Below, one piece after another: positions 1 through 3,811 of a DNA stretch of 7,218 bases (position 1 is the first letter of the stretch; every line of letters starts with the position of its first letter). The translations under genes and the position numbers were made by a program. The notes below the pieces were generated by a model. The model worked only from the letters and a program-made list of their open reading frames with translations, searched no databases and was not told where the DNA came from. Location: the NCBI GenBank assembly GCA_900551665.1, contig URWW01000051.1, positions 1 through 7,218 on the forward strand. Reading direction: 5' to 3'. Source of the stretch: an uncultured Collinsella sp. (GTDB lineage: Bacteria > Actinomycetota > Coriobacteriia > Coriobacteriales > Coriobacteriaceae).

Positions 1-391
1 CAAGGTACCCGCCGCGGGTCCTGAGGCCTCGTCTTCACTCGGCCACCCGCGCGGCAAGGAGATATATTGCCAGAGACCAAGCCGCTGTGTAGTGAGAATT
101 AGCACTTCATATTTCCTCCATAAATGGCCTATTCGACCCTTTATGTAAAGGAAGGTGCTTCGGGCGATCTTTCACCTTATATAGATGACGACCATTCGGT
201 TCTCGTACATATATGCAGCGGTCATCTGTATCGAATACATACCCTGTTCCGGCCGGGCAATGCCGTGCCCCTCTCTTCCCCGCGCCGATCCGTCTAAACG
301 CTTGGCAACTTCGCACAAGCCCAAAGCACGAAGGACCTCGAACTTGGCCTTTCTGGAGAGCGCCAAACCAGCTCGGGGATTGCGAGTGCAT
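1..391. other. Intergenic stretch downstream of rplT with no defensible gene
   Basis: I see no confident gene in these 391 bases. Open frames on the minus strand begin at the rplT terminator or inside rplT, lack a Shine-Dalgarno sequence, and encode nothing I recognise. The long plus-strand frame is antisense to rplT. The stretch does hold small structures: an inverted repeat CCTTTA-TG-TAAAGG at 138-151, an adjacent AAGGTG/CACCTT pair (152-157 with 173-178), AGATGAC/GTCATCT (183-189 with 221-227), and GGCAA/TTGCC (53-57 with 67-71). On the minus strand a good Shine-Dalgarno GGAGG (118-114) precedes an ATG (110-108) that reaches a stop after three codons. A GTG at 105-103 opens a frame of 35 codons that runs off the left edge, which could be the start of a gene outside the window. 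That reading is speculative. Confidence 0.5.
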
Positions 392-430
392 ATAAGAAAA
401 CGGGACGTCCCATGCAGGGACATCCCGTTT
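392..430 (-). terminator. Intrinsic terminator of the infC-rpmI-rplT operon
   Basis: On the minus strand the arms AAACGGGATGTCC (430-418) and GGACGTCCCGTTT (410-398) pair over 13 positions with one G-U wobble around a 7-nt loop (417-411). The second arm runs into TTTTCTTAT. The hairpin starts 9 nt after the rplT stop, which is where an operon terminator is expected. The T-tract is interrupted by one C but is otherwise typical. Confidence 0.9.
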
Positions 431-439
431 AAAAGCACA

Positions 440-799
440 TTAGGCCTCGAGAGCCTTCTTGGCGATGGCGGCGAGCTCGTTGAAGGACTCGATGTCCTCA
501 TAAGCCATCTGAGCGAGGACCTTGCGGTCGAGCTCGATGCCGGCGAGCTTCAGGCCGTGCATGAACTGGGAGTAGGAAATGTCGTTCATGCGGGCAGCAG
601 CGTTGATACGAGTGATCCACAGGGAGCGAATCTCACGCTTCTTGTTGCGGCGATCGCGGTACTGGTACTGGAGGGAGTGCTGCACCTGCTCCTTGGCGTA
701 CTTATAGGAACGGGATGCCTGACCGTAATAACCCTTTGCACGGTTAAGGACGGTACGACGCTTCTTCTTGGCGTTCACAGCGCGCTTCACACGAGCCAT
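440..799 (-). CDS. rplT: 50S ribosomal protein L20
   Basis: This encodes 119 residues, the usual length for bL20, beginning MARVKRAVNAKKKRRTVL and very basic in its first 60 residues. That is the long N-terminal extension that threads through 23S rRNA during early large-subunit assembly. The C-terminal globular part (about residues 60-119) carries the family pattern around SLWITRINAAAR and the KLAGIELDRKVLAQMA segment. In many bacteria L20 also represses its own operon by binding the mRNA, and this operon has a structured leader. The start is supported by AGGAG 10 nt upstream of ATG. It is the last gene of infC-rpmI-rplT, 42 nt after rpmI, and is followed at once by a terminator. Nothing is missing or unusual. 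Confidence 0.98.
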   Translation of the reverse strand: MARVKRAVNAKKKRRTVLNRAKGYYGQASRSYKYAKEQVQHSLQYQYRDRRNKKREIRSLWITRINAAARMNDISYSQFMHGLKLAGIELDRKVLAQMAYEDIESFNELAAIAKKALEA

Positions 800-841
800 A
801 TCTAATCAACTCCTAAATGAGATTACAGCGGTAAATACGGA

Positions 842-1039
842 TTAACGGCCGGCGAGGCGGGCGTTGATGACCTTGGCGTCGGCAGCGGCCAGCTCGGTCT
901 CCTGGCGGAAGCCACGCTTGCGCTTGGTGGACTTCTTGGTCAGGATGTGGCTCTTGTAAGCCTTGGCACGCATGATCTTGCCAGTGCCGCTGCGGCGGAA
1001 ACGCTTCTTGCTGCCGCTGTGGGTCTTCATCTTAGGCAT
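842..1039 (-). CDS. rpmI: 50S ribosomal protein L35
   Basis: This encodes a 65-residue, highly basic protein starting MPKMKTHSGSKKRFRRSGTGK, which matches the bL35 signature (PKMKTHSGAAKRF-like N-terminus with K/R-rich body). L35 is a small component of the large ribosomal subunit. The length equals the usual 64-66 residues. The start is well supported by AGAAGGAG six bases before the ATG. The gene lies 30 nt after infC and 42 nt before rplT in the widely conserved infC-rpmI-rplT order, with no internal terminator or promoter that I can see, so co-transcription is expected. Confidence 0.98.
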   Translation of the reverse strand: MPKMKTHSGSKKRFRRSGTGKIMRAKAYKSHILTKKSTKRKRGFRQETELAAADAKVINARLAGR

Positions 1040-1069
1040 GGAAAACTCCTTCTAATACCTGGTGGTTAA

Positions 1070-1627
1070 CTACTTATCGCTCGGCTCGGCGTCGCCCTCG
1101 TTGTCGAAGGCGCCCTTGATCGGGGCGAGCAGCATGAGCATGTTACGGCCTTCCAGCTTGGGCTGGGACTCGACCGTAGCGAACGGTTTGAGGTCCTCTG
1201 CGAGGCGCTCGAGCACGTTCAGACCCTGCTCCGGGTGGGCCATCTCGCGGCCGCGGAACATGATGGTGATCTTGACGCGCGCGCCCTTCTTGAGGAAGCG
1301 CAGGACGTGACCCTTCTTGGTCTCGTAATCGCCCACATCGATCTTCGGTCGGAACTTCATTTCCTTGACCTCGACCTTGGACTGGTTCTTACGAGCCTGC
1401 TTGGCCTTCATGGCCTGCTGGTACTTGAACTTGCCGTAGTCCATGACCTTGCACACGGGAGGCTCGGCGTTGGGCGCGATCTCCACCAAGTCAAGGTTCT
1501 GGTCGTCGGCGATGCGCTGCGCATCACGGGTGTCGAACAGACCCAGCTGCGATCCATCGACGCCGATGAGACGGACACGCGGGGCGCGGATCTCATCGTT
1601 GATGCGGGTGTCATCAGACTTAGCTAT
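1070..1627 (-). CDS. infC: Translation initiation factor IF-3 (apparent AUA start codon)
   Basis: IF3 binds the 30S subunit, prevents premature joining of the 50S and checks the start codon-initiator tRNA pairing. The frame shows the N-terminal domain with RINDEIRAPRVRLI (residues 8-21) and LDLVEIAPNAEPPVCKVMDY (45-64), then the lysine-rich linker (about 66-90). The C-terminal domain has KFRPKIDVGDYETKKGHVLRF (from 91) and KITIMFRGREMAHPEQG (119-135). I place the start at ATA (1627-1625), giving 185 residues. A perfect AGGAGG lies at 1640-1635, seven bases upstream, and no ATG, GTG or TTG is available at a proper distance. An ATT at 1633-1631 is only one base from the AGGAGG. The next in-frame start upstream, a TTG at 1675, lies inside a terminator hairpin. 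E. coli infC is known to start with AUU, so a non-standard start fits IF3 autoregulation. The gene heads infC-rpmI-rplT. Product certain, start inferred. Confidence 0.95.
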   Translation of the reverse strand: MAKSDDTRINDEIRAPRVRLIGVDGSQLGLFDTRDAQRIADDQNLDLVEIAPNAEPPVCKVMDYGKFKYQQAMKAKQARKNQSKVEVKEMKFRPKIDVGDYETKKGHVLRFLKKGARVKITIMFRGREMAHPEQGLNVLERLAEDLKPFATVESQPKLEGRNMLMLLAPIKGAFDNEGDAEPSDK

Positions 1628-1640
1628 CTCAATACCTCCT
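1625..1640 (-). promoter_or_regulatory. infC ribosome binding site and non-standard start codon
   Basis: The minus strand reads AGGAGG, then TATTGAG, then ATA GCT AAG. The Shine-Dalgarno sequence is ideal and the ATA sits at the best spacing (7 nt), so initiation is most likely at AUA. AUU at 1633-1631 would be too close. A rare start codon on the IF3 gene lets IF3 reject its own mRNA when it is abundant, as established for the AUU of E. coli infC. Its use here is inferred. Confidence 0.7.
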
Positions 1641-1818
1641 TCTTGCAACTCGAACAAAAAACCCGGCCACCTCAACGGTATCCGGGTCTACAGATCTTGG
1701 GAGATGTACGCACCGAGGTGCGGACATACATCTTGATTTGTACGACCAGACAGCTACCGATATGGCGCCGAAAGGTGGGGACCCGCAGGTCCCTCTTTCC
1801 TGCTGGAAAACCAGCGAC
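1628..1818 (-). promoter_or_regulatory. Structured 5' leader of the infC-rpmI-rplT operon
   Basis: About 190 nt separate the proposed transcription start from the infC start codon. Hairpins can be read directly: GCTGG-TTTT-CCAGC (1815-1802), GGGACC-TGCG-GGTCCC (1793-1778), and AGATGTA/TACATCT (1733-1702) enclosing CGCAC-CTCG-GTGCG with a bulge. The intrinsic terminator at 1687-1653 follows. CGGGTC (1785-1780) in the second hairpin is complementary to GACCCG (1688-1683), which spans the 5' arm of the terminator, so a long-range pairing could act as an antiterminator. In Bacillus the same operon has a leader where L20 causes premature termination. This leader may work in that way, but I cannot match it to a named family by eye. 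Confidence 0.6.
1653..1687 (-). terminator. Attenuator-type intrinsic terminator in the infC leader
   Basis: On the minus strand ACCCGG (1687-1682) pairs with CCGGGT (1666-1661). The helix is extended past a mismatch by TACC/GGTG-type pairs around a GTTGA loop. Six T residues follow (1661-1656), then GTT. The hairpin lies upstream of the infC Shine-Dalgarno sequence and downstream of the promoter, so it would stop transcription before any gene is reached. That placement makes it an attenuator and not an end-of-gene terminator. Confidence 0.75.
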
Positions 1819-1824
1819 TCGTAA

Positions 1825-1834
1825 ATCATACCAC
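1825..1834 (-). promoter_or_regulatory. Probable infC promoter (extended -10)
   Basis: The minus strand reads GTGG TATGAT. TATGAT matches the -10 consensus at five of six positions and is preceded by TGG, giving an extended -10 element (TGn). I see no good -35 hexamer at 16-18 nt, which is tolerated for extended -10 promoters. The predicted start is near 1818, just before the first leader hairpin. The same GTGGTA element occurs before fba and tRNA-Leu. Confidence 0.5.
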
Positions 1835-1864
1835 GGAACGCATTTGCTCCATGGTTTCATCACG

Positions 1865-1894
1865 AGAATACCGCCTCCCTCGATCTTGCATCAA
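1865..1894 (-). promoter_or_regulatory. Possible second, upstream infC promoter
   Basis: TTGATG (1894-1889) and TATTCT (1870-1865) are separated by 18 nt, each matching four of six consensus bases. The element lies between the tRNA and the extended -10 promoter and would start transcription near 1858. It may be accidental. Read-through from the tRNA is an alternative source of transcripts. Confidence 0.3.
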
Positions 1895-1913
1895 AGGGAT
1901 GCGAACGCGCATA

Positions 1914-1999
1914 TGGTGCCCGAGGTGAGAGTCGAACTCACACGCCCTCGCGGGCGGAGGATTTTGAGTCCCCTGCGTCTGCCATTCCGCCACTCGGGC
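1914..1999 (-). tRNA. tRNA-Leu (anticodon CAA)
   Basis: This is a complete type II tRNA. The acceptor arms GCCCGAG and CTCGGGC pair over 7 bp. The D-arm is GCG/CGC, and the anticodon stem GGGGA/TCCTC carries the loop CTCAAAA, giving anticodon CAA at 1966-1964, which reads UUG codons. A long variable arm (CGCCC-GCGAG-GGCGT) is typical of leucine tRNAs. The T-arm is GTGAG/CTCAC with loop TTCGACT. The discriminator is A, as in leucine tRNAs, and CCA is encoded at 1916-1914. The tRNA body is 83 nt. The 5' end is two bases after the T-tract of the fba terminator, so it needs either read-through or its own promoter. A small hairpin ATGCG-CGTT-CGCAT (1912-1899) overlaps nothing but follows the CCA closely, and may help 3' processing. 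Confidence 0.97.
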
Positions 2000-2001
2000 A
2001 T

Positions 2002-2039
2002 AAAAAAATGCGCTGAGCTATGGTACCACAGCCCAGCGC
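2002..2039 (-). terminator. Intrinsic terminator of fba
   Basis: GCGCTGGGCT (2039-2030) and AGCTCAGCGC (2019-2010) form a 10-bp stem with one G-U pair and a 10-nt loop GTGGTACCAT. It is followed by A and seven Ts (2008-2002). It starts 25 nt after the fba stop codon. This is a textbook rho-independent terminator. Confidence 0.93.
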
Positions 2040-2048
2040 GCGCATCAA
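2020..2048 (-). promoter_or_regulatory. Probable tRNA-Leu promoter nested in the fba terminator
   Basis: TTGATG (2048-2043) and TACCAT (2025-2020) are separated by exactly 17 nt, and TGG precedes the -10, so it is an extended -10 element. The -35 and -10 each match four of six consensus bases. The -10 occupies the loop of the fba terminator. Transcription would start near 2013, in the 3' arm, and reach the tRNA within about 15 nt without re-forming the terminator hairpin. Confidence 0.5.
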
Positions 2049-2064
2049 AGCTGAAATGAATCAG

Positions 2065-2931
2065 TTACGCCTTGTTGACGGAACCGAACTCCTCCATGAG
2101 CTCCTTGGCGCGAGCCACGATGGCCTCGCGACCGGGCTTGAGCACCTTGCGGGGATCGAAGCCCTTGCCCTCGAGGTCCTTGCCGGCCTCGATGTACTCA
2201 CGGGTGGCAGCGGCGAAGACGAGCTGCAGGTCGGTGTTCACGTTGATCTTGGAAACACCGAGGGAGATGGCCTTCTGGATCTGGTCCACCGGGATGCCGG
2301 TGCCGCCGTGGAGAACCAGCGGCAGGTCGCCCACGGCCTCCTTGATGGCAGCCAGAGCGTCGAAGGACAGGCCGGCCCAATCCTCGGGGTACACACCGTG
2401 GATGTTGCCGATGCCGCAGGCGAGGAAGTCCACGCCCAGCGCGGCGATCTGCTTGCACTCCTCGGGGTCGGCGATCTCGCCCTGGCCCACGATGCCGTCC
2501 TCGACGCCACCGATGCCGCCGACCTCGGCCTCGACGGAGATGCCCTTCTCGTGGGCGATCTTCACGATCTCAGCGGTGCGGTCGAGGTTGATCTGGAAGG
2601 TCTCCTCGTGGGAGCCGTCGTACATGACGGAGGTGAAGCCGGCCTCGATGCACTCAAGGCAGTTCTCGTAGGTGCCATGATCGAGGTGCAGGGCGACCGG
2701 GACGGTCACGCCGGTGGCCTCGACGGCGGCCTTCACCATGTCGGCGCAGACCTTGAAGCCGCCCATCCACTTGGCGGCGCCAGCGGAGCACTGGATGATC
2801 AGCGGGGACTTGGCCTCCTCCGCGGCCTGGAGGACGGCAAGCGTCCACTCGAGGTTATTGGTGTTGAACGCACCGAGGGCGTAGTGGCCGGCCTCGGCGT
2901 CCTTCAGCATCTGAGCTGCATTGACGAGCAT
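2065..2931 (-). CDS. fba: Class II fructose-1,6-bisphosphate aldolase
   Basis: This cytoplasmic, zinc-dependent enzyme cleaves fructose-1,6-bisphosphate to glyceraldehyde-3-phosphate and dihydroxyacetone phosphate, and makes it in gluconeogenesis. With the start at 2931 the protein has 288 residues, usual for the short class II form. It opens MLVNAAQMLKDAEAGHYALG, the standard N-terminus. HLDHG (82-86) gives catalytic Asp84 and zinc ligand His85. The other ligands are His178 in GNIHGVY and His208 in LHGGTGIP, and the phosphate-binding INVNTD is at 229-234. EAEVGGIGG (134-142) is also conserved. The frame could extend 15 codons upstream, but GGGAGG six bases before this ATG and the family alignment favour the later start. 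Related sugar-bisphosphate aldolases (tagatose type, GatY/KbaY) share these motifs, but the context here gives no sign of a galactitol or tagatose pathway. A promoter lies just upstream and a strong terminator downstream, so it is probably monocistronic. Confidence 0.95.
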   Translation of the reverse strand: MLVNAAQMLKDAEAGHYALGAFNTNNLEWTLAVLQAAEEAKSPLIIQCSAGAAKWMGGFKVCADMVKAAVEATGVTVPVALHLDHGTYENCLECIEAGFTSVMYDGSHEETFQINLDRTAEIVKIAHEKGISVEAEVGGIGGVEDGIVGQGEIADPEECKQIAALGVDFLACGIGNIHGVYPEDWAGLSFDALAAIKEAVGDLPLVLHGGTGIPVDQIQKAISLGVSKINVNTDLQLVFAAATREYIEAGKDLEGKGFDPRKVLKPGREAIVARAKELMEEFGSVNKA

Positions 2932-2974
2932 ATTGGACCTCCCATTGTCCATACTCTGAACGGTAAACGGAACC

Positions 2975-2983
2975 ATGGTACCA
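2975..2983 (-). promoter_or_regulatory. Probable fba promoter (extended -10)
   Basis: The minus strand carries TGG TACCAT (2983-2975), identical to the element before tRNA-Leu. Transcription would start near 2968, about 37 nt before the fba ATG. A perfect TTGACA lies at 3008-3003, but the spacing of 22 nt is too long for ordinary sigma-70 use, so the extended -10 probably matters more. An imperfect 14-bp palindrome, GGAACCATGGTACC (2969-2982, one mismatched pair), overlaps the -10 and could be an operator. Confidence 0.45.
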
Positions 2984-3045
2984 CGCGAACGGGGGCACGG
3001 CGTGTCAAACGAAGCGTAAACCCACCTGAACCGCGGAGATGAGCG

Positions 3046-3744
3046 CTATCGGTAATGACGCAGACCGCGACGCATGAAGAGGTTGGCCTCGAGCTCGCGG
3101 GCCACGGTGGTCGTGTCATTGTGACCGATCAGGCACAGGGTGTCCGCGGGCAGAAGCGCTCCGATCTTGCCGAGCGAGTCGATGACCTGCCTCTCCGAAC
3201 CGCCCTCCAGGTCGGTGCGGCCGTGTGCGCCGGGAAACAGCGTGTCACCCACAAAGGCGACGTCGCCGGTGGTGGCGGCGCAGAAGAGCACGATGCCGCC
3301 CGGCGTGTGCCCCGGCGTTGCCATGACCTGCAGTTCGACATCGCCAAAGGCAACGATGTCCCCCTCGTTGAGCAGGCGGTCGGGCGCGGGCGGCACCTCG
3401 TGGTCGAAGCCCCACATCTCGCGCATGTCCTCGATAGCACGCCCCATGATCTCCGAATCGGCTTCGGAGATGAGGAACGGGACGTCGCTGCCGAGTGCAC
3501 GACGCATGCCGGCGACGCCACCGATGTGGTCGGCGTGCCCGTGTGTGCAGATAATGGCAGCGACCCGCTTGCCGGGACAGCGCTCAGCCAGCACCTCGGC
3601 GAGCCTCTCCCCTTCCCAGGCGGGGTCGATGACGACAACCTCGTCACCGCTCTCGGCGAAGTACGTGTTCGTCTGGATGGGGCCGTTCGCCACGCAATGG
3701 ATGGCGAGGGTCCCCTTCCTGTTCATATCAAGCGTCATGTCCAT
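3046..3744 (-). CDS. Metallo-beta-lactamase-fold hydrolase, glyoxalase II-like
   Basis: This is a 232-residue cytoplasmic protein of the MBL superfamily, with the compact architecture of bacterial glyoxalase-II-like hydrolases (hydroxyacylglutathione hydrolase-like, YcbL type). The binuclear metal site is complete: THGHADHIGG gives His68, His70, Asp72 and His73. The other ligands are His146 in ATPGHTPGG, Asp167 in FVGDTLF, and His208 in LIGHND. GRTDLEGGS (175-183) is also typical of this group. The last motif is GHND, where the usual form is GHG followed by threonines. The ligand itself is kept and TTT follows. There is no signal peptide and no sign of the extra C-terminal substrate-binding domain of true glyoxalase II, so the substrate cannot be named. 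The start ATG at 3744 has a GAGAG six bases upstream; a later Met (residue 7) has no ribosome binding site. It follows relA by 67 nt, an arrangement often seen near recJ-relA loci, and may be read from the same transcript. Confidence 0.88.
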   Translation of the reverse strand: MDMTLDMNRKGTLAIHCVANGPIQTNTYFAESGDEVVVIDPAWEGERLAEVLAERCPGKRVAAIICTHGHADHIGGVAGMRRALGSDVPFLISEADSEIMGRAIEDMREMWGFDHEVPPAPDRLLNEGDIVAFGDVELQVMATPGHTPGGIVLFCAATTGDVAFVGDTLFPGAHGRTDLEGGSERQVIDSLGKIGALLPADTLCLIGHNDTTTVARELEANLFMRRGLRHYR

Positions 3745-3780
3745 ACTGCACTCTCATTCTCATCTAATTACTCAGCATGA

Positions 3781-3807
3781 CTCAATTTGTACCTGGCACC
3801 ATTTGAG
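3781..3807. repeat. Imperfect 27-bp palindrome after relA
   Basis: CTCAA (3781-3785) and TTGAG (3803-3807) flank a core containing GTACC and GGCACC. Ten of 13 arm positions are symmetric. It begins four bases after the relA stop codon and has no T-tract, so it is a poor intrinsic terminator. It resembles the GGTGCC-GGCACC type of dispersed palindrome found in many genomes, but whether it is repeated elsewhere cannot be seen from one copy. Confidence 0.4.
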
Positions 3808-3811
3808 ACGG

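Noticed and set aside
1..60. A tRNA or T-box-like string at the left edge (GGTGGCCGAGTG and GGCGGGTACC on the minus strand)
   Set aside because: The D-arm-like string has no matching anticodon stem, and the T-box-like string lacks the conserved core order. The window ends before any structure could be completed.
107..391. A 94-codon minus-strand frame after rplT
   Set aside because: Its ATG abuts the rplT terminator T-tract with no Shine-Dalgarno sequence, and the translation matches no family I know.
1628..1675. An N-terminal extension of IF3 by 16 residues from a TTG at 1675
   Set aside because: It would be encoded across the attenuator hairpin and T-tract and lacks a ribosome binding site, while AGGAGG lies just before the ATA start.
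2932..2976. An N-terminal extension of fba by 15 residues
   Set aside because: The ATG at 2976 overlaps the proposed -10 region, lacks a good ribosome binding site, and adds residues not found in the family.
2020..3042. A 340-codon open frame on the plus strand
   Set aside because: It is antisense to fba, whose catalytic residues are all present on the minus strand. Its translation is a mirror of fba codon bias and has no recognisable domain.
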